Shown piece by piece: positions 51,075 to 62,264 of a stretch of 64,000 bases of DNA. The DNA lies in the NCBI RefSeq assembly GCF_000003815.2, contig NC_049986.1, forward strand, positions 17,001,375-17,065,374. The letters run 5' to 3'. Under the pieces are notes generated by a model. That model did not search any database, was not told the origin of the DNA, and saw only the letters and a program-made list of their open reading frames with translations. Position 1 is the stretch's first letter. Every line of letters begins with the position of its first letter. The DNA comes from Branchiostoma floridae. Its lineage: Eukaryota > Chordata > Leptocardii > Amphioxiformes > Branchiostomatidae. The position numbers were made by a program, and so were the translations under genes.

Positions 51075-53618
51075 TCATACTGTTTTCCTGTCAGTCAACA
51101 CACGCACTATTGAGCCAAGTCCTCCAACTGCATATGCCTGGGAATAAGAAGAGTAGAAAATTTGGAAAAAAGCAGACAAATAAGTCTAAGGCCACACCAA
51201 TTTAATTTCTTGGTTCACGGATTTTTCATAATAAATATGGAGCGAGAGGGCGAAATAAAAATAAAAATAAAAATTGTAAAATGGTTGTGGTAAAGGTAAT
51301 GGCTAATCCAAAACATAAAGAAAAAAAGTTTTCAGCTTGAAAAAAGTACAAAAACACTATTATTGTACAGTAACAGCACCTGTACCCACACTTTAAGGAG
51401 CTTATAGTATAATGGCCAATTTGCTACACCAGAAAGCTGGTGAATGGTTTCATTAGTGGTGAAAATTTGCTGAGTGGTAATTTTTATTTTTATTTTTTTT
51501 CCCAAAAAATAGGAGCGAGCGAATCCGTGAACCAAGAAATTAAATTGGTGTGGCCTAAAGATGAGTGTATTTACATAACCATCCAACATCTGCATCAATT
51601 CACTACTGTGTTAATCCAAACATCCGATTATCAATTGGATGAAAAATTAATGTCTTTTTTTTAGGAAAAGGCAGGAATGAATCTGTACACATTTGGTGAA
51701 CAAAATGACTGTTTTCCAATCAACATAAGTTAGATGACAACTTATGAGAACCTGTGTTTGAGGAGAGCTACAGTTCGAGCATGCAAAGGACCCAACAATT
51801 TCAAAAAGCGTAGAGTCCTTCACAGCGTGAGTAGATCTTTATTTCTTTATTTCTTTATTTGAATTTACCACATGCAAAAACAAGTGGAAGGGAGGACAAA
51901 ACAGGTGTATCAACACCTTTACAAGTTGTCCTCCCAAACCTGAAATGATAATAGAAAACAATACGAAACCAAATTAAACAATAAACATTAGACATCAAAA
52001 ATCAGTAGACATGAATATACAATTCGGAAACAATTATACACAGAATTGATTACATGTGTAAACAAAATTATCAAATATCATTATGTACAGAGTAAAAAGC
52101 TAATTATAATACTAATGTGGCCTTAAAGCAGAGCATGAGGCACACCCACAAGATGTGGACCAAGAGCAGGGGACGTCGATATTGAACTGGGTGTCAAATC
52201 TCACAAACGTGGCTCTCACAAGCGATCGCTTGAATGTCAAGATGTTAGACTTTTCAGTGGCTTGAACCCCAATATTACGGAGGACAGGACTCAGCTGATT
52301 CTAGATGGTGACCAGCCATCAAACAAATCTGTCAAACAAATCTGTCCATACATGCAGCTTTTACTGTTCAATACAAACATGTTGTGTTACACAATGAGGA
52401 GGTTAAGCTGTTATGCAACACAAAAGAAATATCCCACCTTTTCATGCCAGATCAGAAGTGCACTACTGCTACTGTCGTCTGCTGGGTTCGCGAAGCCTCT
52501 GTAGATATACTTCATCAGGAGGTCCAGCTGTTGGCTGTCTAGTGCCTTGATGCCTTTATCCACTTCAGACTTCTTAAAGGTCAAAAGGACCCTCAGAACC
52601 AGACGGCCTGCTTGGTCCTGAAGTTGAAGAAGTCGTACACAGATTGTTTAACATATACTACAAGTCTAAATGCAAGATCTATAAATTTTCTACAAAAAGT
52701 TTCACAAAATCAATCTGATACTACCATAAAAAGCTGCATGTCCATAGCTGCTAGATTTACAAGACAACATATCGAATAAATGAATTATTTTTAAAAATGG
52801 GTTTCTTATAGTGCATAGGCAATGGTACATAATTGTTATGCAGCAATACAAATATTCCAACAGCAAACCTCATGGAACCAATTTATAAGTAATATTAAAA
52901 CATACCTTTTCTGCCTGGTTCTTGCCTCCAGTTGGTGGGTTAGACAGCACTCTTTTTAATGCTTCGACATTCTCACCTGTAATCTCTTGGTTAAGGAACA
53001 ATACTAATAGAATACTCAGACTTTAAGTGCTGCAGCCTGGATATACAGGCAAACCATGGGCAGAACTGTTTTAAAAGTGTGTCAAATTCTCAACAATGAC
53101 TGTCATCACAATTATTTCTGAAATTTACCTTACAGACTGTAATGAGTACTGACCTCCTAATCTACACATTCAGCATTTCTTCCAGGACCTAGCTACCCAA
53201 GCATTTATCATTTTGTTGTATAAATATCATTAAACGTTGTTATCATCGAATGATCAACCACGGAAGTAAGGAAGGGAGCCAACGCCCCCCTCCCCCAATA
53301 TGTTTACTTTGTCAGAAATCACGCGACCGGATATCGTGTTTCTTTCGCTACAAAGCAACTACACACCCTAGAATACAACACGAACTTCAAAATTACACCA
53401 ACAACTTTCTATCAGACCTAAAGCACGTACGGAATGCAGTAAGCGTTAACAAAACTTCAGAAAAATGCAGAAGGATATTGCTGAAGTAGGCTGTTCACTT
53501 CCTGTTCGTTCGGTCCGGTGCCTGTTGGCGTCTCGTCTACGTCTTCTACGTATTTGTTTTCGTCGAACTCGTCGACGTCGACCTTCCTAAACCTCGATGC
53601 TCCCGTGTTCTTCGACAT
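51075..53618 (-). CDS. ARPC5: ARP2/3 complex subunit 5 (p16-ARC)
   Basis: Four exons: 53618-53479, 52978-52906, 52617-52438, 51137-51075; 151 residues, equal to human ARPC5. It starts MSKNTGASRFRKVDVDEFDE and ends GSIVRVLTDRKTV. The core has LLMKYIYRGFANPADD, matching the p16 fold that holds ARPC4 and ARPC1 in the actin-nucleating ARP2/3 complex. Intron 1 is a U12-type AT-AC intron: donor ATATCCTT at 53478-53471, branch site TTCCTTAAC at 52998-52990, and terminal AC at 52979. Ending at the next AG instead would put a stop in frame, so the AC end is required. Introns 2 and 3 are ordinary GT-AG. It is the likely pre-duplication orthologue of ARPC5 and ARPC5L. Intron 3 holds a Harbinger-like MITE. 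Confidence 0.95.
51187..51558. mobile_element. PIF/Harbinger-like MITE with perfect 34-bp TIRs
   Basis: The inverted repeat GGCCACACCAATTTAATTTC... is perfect over 34 bp (51190-51223 against 51522-51555). TAA directly flanks both ends (51187-51189 and 51556-51558), the 3-bp target duplication typical of PIF/Harbinger. The centre is AT-rich with no coding capacity. A diverged single arm may lie at 33382-33420. Confidence 0.8.
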
Positions 53619-53979
53619 GTCTTAAGATAAAATGAGGACAAACCTTCGGAAACTTGCCAAAGTTCAGAAGTGTGAACCATGCACCTCCCAGTTTTTTTCT
53701 AGGATGGCGGAAGTGGAGCCTCGTTTTCAATCCCGTTCTACTGTTCACCTCAGAAACAGATGTACTTTATGTACCCAAATTTCTTCGCCGTTTACGGATA
53801 TAAACACGCTGTATAAGACATATAGGGATAGTTCATAGAGTCTAGATATGTATCTATATCGATTGAAGTATAGAAACTCGATCTGGTTGCTCACAAAATA
53901 GACAAAATTGTCAGAGAAGCGAGGTTGGGGCAATGTGGGAAATGGGTAACTCTACTGCCTACTGAGGTAAGTCCTGTGA

Positions 53980-53989
53980 TCTCGCGAGA
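53980..53989. promoter_or_regulatory. TCTCGCGAGA element in ARPC5/RPL35 divergent promoter
   Basis: A perfect 10-bp palindrome TCTCGCGAGA lies about 20-30 bp upstream of the inferred RPL35 start and ~360 bp from the ARPC5 start codon. This motif, bound by BANP and related factors in vertebrates, is common in housekeeping and ribosomal-protein promoters. Confidence 0.65.
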
Positions 53990-54009
53990 TTTTGACCTGT
54001 GCGAGACCT

Positions 54010-54034
54010 CTTTTTCCCATCCTGAAAATCCAAG
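54010..54034 (+). promoter_or_regulatory. RPL35 5' TOP leader
   Basis: CTTTTTCCC at 54010-54018 is a 5' terminal oligopyrimidine tract, followed after 16 nt by the initiator ATG. Such leaders give growth-dependent translation control of ribosomal-protein mRNAs. The exact cap site (C at 54008 or 54010) is inferred. Confidence 0.6.
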
Positions 54035-57000
54035 ATGGTGGGTAAAAATTTATTCTTCCGATATCCACGTCAATCTTCAATATCTAATGGGATTTTGGTA
54101 TTTGTACGCAGTGTATAGAAAGCTAAGATATTTTACCCGCTAATGCCGATGGTATTTTCGCCGCTTACGCGTTCTGATCACTTAGATTGAACATCATCTC
54201 AGGTTCATTTTGAAGCATCGCATCGGTCACAACATGCCCATACATAATTTTGTATCGCGATATAGACCCCCGACTTATCATCATTATAAACACACCTAGC
54301 CATAGATCAACTATAAAACCATCTCTTCAAGTCCGACGACCTTATTGTAAGACGTGTGAAAATACACCCTGGACATGGATATTTGTTATCGCACTAAACT
54401 GTACCGTACACAGTGCACGGGGAAGTCGGGTTGTTAACGGGTTGGTAACGTAATTATGTAAGATTTGTGTCGGATTTTCACATTCAGATTTTCCGACGTT
54501 GGATCCGACAGAAATCCAGAAATCAGGCCAAATCAATGGCGCCCGCCCATTGTTTTCCCGCGGATCCCGTCAGCCTTCCGATACGTGCCCGATAGATGTC
54601 GGAAATGTGTCGGTTTTCACGCACCGACTGGAGGTCACTTGAGGTCATGATAGGCGTCAGGCCCCGATTAACAGGATAATGTAGGAATATGTCGATATCA
54701 GTAAACGAGCTACAGAGTTGATGCTGTTTTGTTGATTACCATACATATTTCTTTTAACGTTACATTTTTTTTAAACCAGGGAAATTAATAATTTTACGGT
54801 GCCCGCTTTTTTAACCACTGTCACTTTCGGTGGCTAGTTGACCAGTGCATTATGTTGATCATGACTAATGTCGTGTATTCCCGTTCTTCAGGTTCGTCAA
54901 TACCGTCAAAGTTTGAGGATGGAGATGTGCTGTCACGGAAGAACCGATTTATCTTAAATTGTCTATTGATTTATCCGTTTTGTTCCCGTTGAGTTTGATT
55001 TCGTGTTCATTTGTTTCACTGTTTTTCTCAAAAGTTCGTTTTGTCTCTTAAACACTAACTCTCTAATACTAACACTAATCCTGGAACTAACACGTTTCGA
55101 AAGTTAACATGAACTCAGCCAAAGACAGTTTACACAGACTATAGTTTATTAACAAGATATGGATATTATCACTTGATAAAAAAGACAAAGTCAAGCATTT
55201 GCCGGACCGTAATAGTACAAGACAGATCAAAGGGATCACCAGAAAACNNNNNNNNNNNNNNNNNNNNNNNNNNNNNNNNNNNNNNNNNNNNNNNNNNNNN
55301 NNNNNNNNNNNNNNNNNNNNNNNNNNNNNNNNNNNNNNNNNNNNNNNTGTGCGTCGAAATGGGTCCATGAAATCCATGAAGATATTTTGACGCAAGAGGA
55401 TGACATAAGTGCTTTTATAAAAGAATACAATCGTATATGTGTCATCAGTAACGGCCACGAAATGCGCTTCAAGTTTCTGCAGACGTTCCGGTTCTTCCGC
55501 TAGTAGACCGTCCCATAATATTCCGCAATACTAGTACGTCGTGCAATCTTCCACAGAAGTTAGGATACGTAAAGTTACAAAAACTTCTGGACGTCCCGAA
55601 ATCATCCGCAGAAATTGTATGGAAGACGCCACAAGGTTTCCGCAAGAGATACGTTGTACATGTACATAAATTCTTACCGTGGTCACCGCGGCCGTGCGAT
55701 TAACAACAGCTCACAGAACTGTGACTTACTTAGTTGGAGTTATTTACCCACATAAAGATATGGTTGTAAAGCAGTGCAAAAAGTTAGCGATAAAATCCGA
55801 TGTTACAAAAATTGTGTCAGCATTTTTTATATGTATCAACGGAACACAGAAAAATACGGTAAGATATAAAGAACAACGCAAGCTAAAGGTTGGACCCGCA
55901 CGTACCTCAGGTGTAAACAAACACGCATGTTAGCGGCACATTTTTTCTGTGAGTACAACTCTTCAAATTGCAATTGATATAGCCAAATATTTGATTGAAA
56001 TTTGAGCGCTGTAACAAAAATAGCGAGGATCGTCTGGGATCTGGATAAAACTGAACTATAGATTATGAGATTTGATACTACATCAGCAAACAGCAGCTCC
56101 GAGATGGCCACTACAAATGAACACTTTCCCACGGTGCGTAGTCTTGATTGACAGATCTTGGCCTTTTGAAGATCGTGCCGCCGGCGCCGGACTGTCTGAA
56201 ACTTTGCCTAACGCAAATTCAATCATTTTTGACAGGCAATCAGCGAAAACTGACAGCAAAAATAACCTGATACTTGTCACGTATAAACGAGGTTCTGTCA
56301 CAGGCGTTTCGTGGCGAACTCCGAAACATAACTCACAAAAGACGTGTTGTTTTTCTATAAGACTAAAAGAGAGACTTGCAGTTCCAAATGTAGAACCGGC
56401 GCCGGTAAAACAAAAATTTGTGGCAACCAAACACCGAGACAAATCTCAAAGAGGGACTAGCTCATGCACAAATGAATTACGTTTGTCCACCAGCCGCGCC
56501 CATGGACAGTGACAAGACATTAACTAGCGTAAGCGGTGCCAAAATATTCCATGCAAGAAACCAAGGCTGAACTGTTGTCTGATTTATTTATTTTAACAAG
56601 TTGAAGGCAGGAGGTCCATTACAGATCAGTCAGAAACGATTTTTATTTCCCAAACAAAGGTACTTTAATCGAGAAAGTACGGTATTCATTTTCTGTCCGT
56701 CTATCTATGATAAGCAACTGGGTTGACGGCTCGGCAAGAGAAAACGCTCATAAACTGGACCTTATTAACATAATTTATGAAATGTTTTTATTTATTGAAT
56801 TACTCTGATAATAAACATGTTTTGTGAACGGGTTTGGCGTACGATGAAATATACGCAATTGTTATTGTCAAAATCACTTAAATCAGTTTCTTTTTATACA
56901 GTTTTGTGAAAAAGATGTAATGTTTTTATTTCAATAACCACATACAAAGTACGCAAGCGTAGACAACTATATGCATGAGTGGTGTTCACACCCACTTGTG

Positions 57001-59897
57001 CTCGGGACCTCATTAACATAATTTATGAAATGTTTTTATTTATTGAATTGCTCTGATAATAAACATGTTTTGTGTACGGGTTTGGCGCACGATGAAATAT
57101 ACGCAATTGTTCTTGTCCAAATCACTAAAATCAGTTTCTTTATGTACAGCTTTGTGAAAAAGATATAATTTGGCCACTTTAAGAACCACATTCTGAAGTA
57201 TGCAAGCATAGACAACCTTCTGCATGAATTGTTTTTATAACTCATATTAGGTCGGCACTTGACAGTTAGGAATCACGAAACCCGTACCATCTGGCGCACA
57301 GCGTCAGCAGGCATTCACGCTGATGAAGTAAAGCCGAAGCGTGATGTCTGCCCTGTGGGTGGTTGGAATCTTGACATAATCTTGACATAATCGCCTTGAT
57401 CGCCCGCAAGGTGCTAGGGGAAGAGCCTTCGGGCCCACCCTGTCTATCATCAACCTCCTTGATCTCAGGGAGCTTTCGAGCTTGCCTGGTTTGGTCCAAG
57501 GGTCTACATATATATATATATACCGGCTATCCCAGCGTGATGCCGGTAGGCAAGTTTTATACTTTTGACTTGATTCCGTTTCGGCAAGTGTTTCCAAAGG
57601 AAGTTGGGACTTCGGAATTCGTTTTGTTTTTCTACCCCAACAAAATGGTAACCATATATTTTGCCCTTCAAAATAATGTCGCACCAAGGGCTCGAACCCA
57701 CACTTTCTGGTTTCAAAGTGATCGTCTGAAGTTTCCCTTTTCTTTATTTATTCATATTCTTAACGCTACCGCTGAGAAAACAAACTCTGCTTTCATTCTA
57801 TAACATTTAGCACGTAGAAATGTGGATACGCCACTCCACGCTATATAATGGAACGGATCACGTGGTTGCTTCGTATGTCAATCATTCAGTAGCCATGGTA
57901 ACCAATAAAGAGGCTACACGTCACTCAGCGGCGTTGCCATGGCCACATCCAAGCGGGGAAATCCCATCTGCCATGTCTGTTACTTGTTGCCTTGGCGACC
58001 GCCATCGGAAATCTGTGGGAAAAAGAAACCGATGTGATACCGATAAATTTCGTGGAAAACCATCGGATTTATGTTGGAAATTGTTTTCCCATCGGAAGGT
58101 CATCGTTGCTGTATCGGAAAACGTTAAGTGGCCGACACAGTTCCGACGCAGTTCCACATGAACACAAACTATGATGACAATACGCAGAGTTTTCCGATAC
58201 ACTTCCAGTTATTAGAGACGATGTATTTCCGATACGGTTCAGATAATTCCCGATATCCCCGTGCACTGTGGTACCTAAAATGGGGGAGGGGGGTCAGATC
58301 CATGTGTAACTTTCAAAATAAGACAAAGTTAAAAGTAATTTCATGGAAGTCTGGAAGTTTGTGTTGTATGTTTTAGTGTATTTGATACTGCAATGAATTT
58401 AATAGTAGTTTCATTGAAATCTGCTGTTTGTGTTGCATGTTTTTTATTGTATTGGATATTGCACACAAAAAATTATGAAGTACCACACAACTCATTTGAT
58501 CTTAACAGCCCTCACTTTGAACACTTTAAAATTATGTTTCTTTAATTAGGTCAAGATCAAGGCCCACGAGCTCCGGGGCAAGAAGAAGGAGGAACTCCTG
58601 AAGCAGCTCAGTGAGCTGAAGGAGGAGCTGTCACAGCTGCGGGTCGCCAAGGTGACGGGCGGAGCTGCTTCCAAGCTCTCCAAGATGTGAGTAGAGTTAA
58701 CGGCTTAATCATTTTTAATGGTCCAACGTCCAACCCTCGTAAGTTGGGGAACAATGGACGCTTTACTGGAGACAGACAGAGAGAGAGAGAGAGAGAGAAA
58801 GAAAGGTTATTAGATGTGATGGTGGCGGGCTGTTACATGATAAACATATAACAAGCCCACAAGCCCCCAAACTTGGTCTACAATAATGTCTATTACTTTT
58901 AATTGAAGCATACCTGCACGTAATACACAATCTGTTACTGTTCAGTTGAAGGGCTGCTAGAAGCGTAAATTTGTCGGACTTTGACTTTATTAAAGTTGTA
59001 ACAGGTAGTTTGGCACAATACAATGTAGATACTAGACAGCTACCTAGCTGACATTGTAACCACATGATATACACAAAGTCGACATGAATGATCAGTTTGA
59101 TTATGATAAGTCTGACTCCTTGACTTCCTCATTCTTTACCTTTACATATTTTCTTGCATTTGTAAATTCATCATGCTGAAAAGAATATTCACAAAGCAGA
59201 AAAAATGAAGGTATAAAATTACAAATACCTGTACAGATATGAGTTGTTATTCATTATAAGCATTGTTGTGATCCTCTGTATGTTGTTGCTTCAGCCGCAT
59301 TGTTCGCAAGTCCATTGCCCGTGTCATGACAGTCATCCACCAGACACAGAAGGAAAACCTCCGCAAGTTCTACAAGGTACTTTACTCTTTCCTTTATCTA
59401 GTACTTCGTAGCATTAAAGAAAATGTCATACCCGTCAAAGATGACCACTCTGTATCAAAATAATCTGGTCTGTGCCAACAGGTGGTCACTATACTATCTA
59501 TAGACAGGATTTTTTATGCTTGTTGAAGGGTAAATTTGTCAAAGTGACCACCAAAAAGTTGTCACAATTCTTGATGGTCATTCCATTTGTACAGGTTTGA
59601 CTGTATCTGGTAGTAATGTGCTGTGTCAGGCAGCCTTCAAGTAAGCTGGTTGGAAGGCATTTTTCATCAACTATCATTAGATTTGATAGGCTTATTACCT
59701 ACTCCAGATGTTGCCATGACTATATTTTTCTCCATTTTTTTCTGCAGAAGAAGAAGTACATCCCTCTGGACTTGCGCTACAAGAAGACCAGAGCGATCCG
59801 ACGTGCACTAACCAAGGGCGAGAAGAACATCAAGTCCAAGAAGACACAGAAGAAGCTCCGGTTGTACCCCATGAGGAAGTATGCCGTCAAGGAGTAA
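54035..59897 (+). CDS. RPL35: 60S ribosomal protein L35 (uL29)
   Basis: Four coding exons: 54035-54037 (ATG only, donor ATG|GTGGGT), 58550-58686, 59295-59376, 59748-59897; 123 residues, identical in length to human RPL35. The protein reads [50 protein letters not shown], then a basic tail ending [11 protein letters not shown], matching eukaryotic uL29 at the peptide-exit tunnel of the large subunit. The ATG-only first exon was placed from the TOP tract, the promoter palindrome and the phase-0 acceptor at 58549; human RPL35 also separates Met from the rest. Exons 2-4 are certain; exon 1 is inferred. Intron 1 is unusually long (4.5 kb) and holds a gap of 100 Ns. Confidence 0.9.
55248..55347. 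other. Assembly gap (100 N)
   Basis: A run of exactly 100 N, the usual placeholder for a gap of unknown size, inside RPL35 intron 1. Open frames crossing it are meaningless. Confidence 0.98.
56763..57229. repeat. Tandem duplication of ~220 bp, period 248
   Basis: 56763-56980 and 57011-57229 match closely from CATTAACATAATTTATGAAA through CGATGAAATATACGCAATTG to the GACAAC...TGCATGA end. They differ by scattered substitutions and a small block near 56930/57175. Confidence 0.8.
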
Positions 59898-59920
59898 AGG
59901 AGGCTACTATAGATCGGATC

Positions 59921-59926
59921 ATTAAA
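59921..59926 (+). terminator. Candidate RPL35 polyadenylation signal ATTAAA
   Basis: ATTAAA lies 24 nt after the RPL35 stop codon, the common variant hexamer; short 3' UTRs are usual for ribosomal-protein genes. Confidence 0.5.
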
Positions 59927-62264
59927 AAAGTTCATAAATAGAAGTTTGTTTTGTCTGTTTGTTACAAGTTTGTTTGTAGACTGTGTTTGTATGACACTAT
60001 GCAGCATAGTATGCTGCATAAACTGCAAAAGACAAGGTTTGATCCACTCACACCATGTCCCTACTTGACAAGTGCTTTCAGCATATTCTTCAAGGAAAAC
60101 AATGTACAAGTGCCACAGCCAGTACATTATTTTCCATAAAAAATATGAAAAGAAAGTGCCTAGTATTTAGAAGAGTAAAGGCTACCAAAGATCAGTTATT
60201 TTGACAAATTAACCTGTTATTGTTGGTACTATTTGTTCTTGTTCCTTTCATAATCCACACATAGCTGTCCCGTGACCATTATATTCATTAGGTGGGAGGT
60301 GCCTCTGCCAAACCATCCGATCAAAGTGGCTACCCATAAATGAGCATGTCTTCTTTGGCACAAGCCAGTCAGTGCCCAGTTACTAGAAACGTCCAATATA
60401 TGTTCGCTGTGTGCACATATACTTTTTGTTTTGCATTACATAACAGTGTCTTTTGTACACATGTATATTCGATCAGCATGCAGTGATACCATGGTTTCTA
60501 CCCACAGTTTTGACAGTTAAATTTGGTACCTGACATGAAATTTGGATGCAGGAAGGGCTTTCCAACATTTGCATGTGCTCTTGTCTTGGTCATAAATATT
60601 GACAAGTTTACCTTATTTGGTACCTGAAAACAGTTAATGGGCCATTCACTGATTGGCTGGAAGTGGTCCTGCTCCCAATAGCTCTTTGGCTGGTTTGGCA
60701 GAGGAGCTCTGGCCTAACATGAATAAAGAGCGTGGGACGGAGATGGTGAGAATGGTTCCTTTTCAAGAGAACCGAACTGAAATTCAGCATAGAAGAAAAC
60801 TGATTTAGTATTAAAACGAGGCAGTTAAAACAATTTGACTTTATTGAACACCAATGTTCAGACTTGGCATTGATTGTGTGGCAACCCAAGAAGCCTGGCC
60901 AGGGTGACGTCCTTATTAGTTTACTGGGGTTCCCGAGTTGGTAAGGGGAAATTATGGGAGGCCTGGTAAACTGGTTAGCCTCCACCAGGCCTTCCTGCGG
61001 TGTTACACATTGTATAATCATGGAAAATGAAACCCTATGGTGGCCAAAGTAGCAACTATTCTCTCTAGCTAATCTCCAGGCAGATTTACCAGTGGCATAA
61101 GATAGTATCAAAGCTGGCTAAGGAGTGTAGCTGGCCAAAGTAAGTCATCAGCCACTGGGTAGCCAAACACACTTCTAGGCCGGCTTCACTCCTTTGGCAG
61201 CTTTTGATACTATTTTATGCTACTGTAGGATCTTCTTGGAGATTGCTTCTAAACAGTGTACATGTATTTAGTCTGGCAGAGACAATAAACTACTTAGGAT
61301 GGCACCCAGGTCACAGGAAGCCAGGCCTGGGTGTCCTTTCACACCCCTCCCAGGAGACCTTAACTCAACCCTCAAACAAGTTGTTGACTAACACAGATAT
61401 GAAGATTTAGTTAGGCTAATGAGGCTAGCTAGGGTGACTGATCCCACAGGAGCCTGGAGAGAAAACACTGAGCTGAGAAATGTCAACATGAACTTGAAAA
61501 AGAGCCACGGCCAACATTTTTGGTGGAGTTGAAGGTTGATGGCACTTTGCCTACGTTTCTTTCATTGAAATACACTGCAGGGTTTGTGAGTTGTATAACA
61601 CGAAAACTGCAGCCTGGGTTTGCGACTGGCGCCTCCCCATCTAGGAGGCTGGCTGGATGTTGGGGTAGACCACTATTATCAGAGTACAGCCTATACAGAT
61701 GTGCATGAGTTCCACTAGTATTTCTAAAACATGCATAATAAGCGCACAGCCACTGTCACTACATTACACACAAAGCAAATGTCTCAAACACATTTTCATA
61801 AAATTGGTACTTTGTTTATTTTTGATCCCTGAAAATACATTGACGTTGCAGCAAGTTGGTTTTAAACAAATCACTGCACTAATAAAGATAGTCTATTCAC
61901 ACTCATTTCATTTTACCAGATGTGCATAAAAACTATAAAAGCTGCCTCCATAAAATCATAAGATTGTCCTTTTTAAAATACATTGGTTTATATCTCAACA
62001 AAATTCAGACAATGAGATGAGCACTGCCTCCTGAGACATCTACAGAATGAGTTAGAAGTGGTACCCTTGTATTGTTGGCAGTGTACATGCTAAATTTGGT
62101 CAGTGAATTTGTCACACACAAGGTCGACAATACAACAAATCCAACACATGCATTCAGTACAGTTCTAGTTGACCTGGGAAGCAAATACAATCTAAAATAT
62201 TTCTAATAGTTATGAATTGACAATAATTTGATGAATCTAAATCTGTCAAAGTCAATGTTTGCCT
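59927..62264. other. Intergenic between convergent genes; one MITE
   Basis: RPL35 and the ATPase-nuclease gene converge here. A second copy of the TTAATCTCC palindromic MITE occupies 61071-61247. The surrounding 60.2-61.7 kb looks repeat-derived ('gcctgg', 'ttggcagagg' blocks) but has no recognisable coding domain. Confidence 0.5.
61071..61247. mobile_element. Palindromic MITE (TTAATCTCC family), copy 2
   Basis: The left arm CTAATCTCCAGGCAGAT..CATAAGATAGTATCAAAG pairs with the right arm CTTTTGATACTATTTTATG..AGGATCTTC..GGAGATT. Both arms match the copy at 9552-9682; the middle differs. Confidence 0.65.

Larger units (their letters stand above)
54409..58274. mobile_element. Possible TIR-bounded insertion filling RPL35 intron 1
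   Basis: CACAGTGCACGGGGA..TCGGG at 54409 is matched by its reverse complement ending at 58274, about 3.9 kb apart and with the gap in between. Flanking octamers GTACCGTA and GTACCTAA agree at 6 of 8 positions. Both inner flanks are rich in TTTCCGAT/ATCGGAAA words. Two solo elements in opposite orientation is the alternative. No transposase was recognised. Confidence 0.35.

Noticed and set aside
55087-55472. Open frames crossing the N run
   Set aside because: They depend on untranslated Ns in the assembly gap.
56072-56512. Overlapping plus and minus frames of 146 and 119 codons
   Set aside because: They sit inside RPL35 intron 1 in a candidate repeat, with no recognisable motif in either; the chance of random open frames is high.
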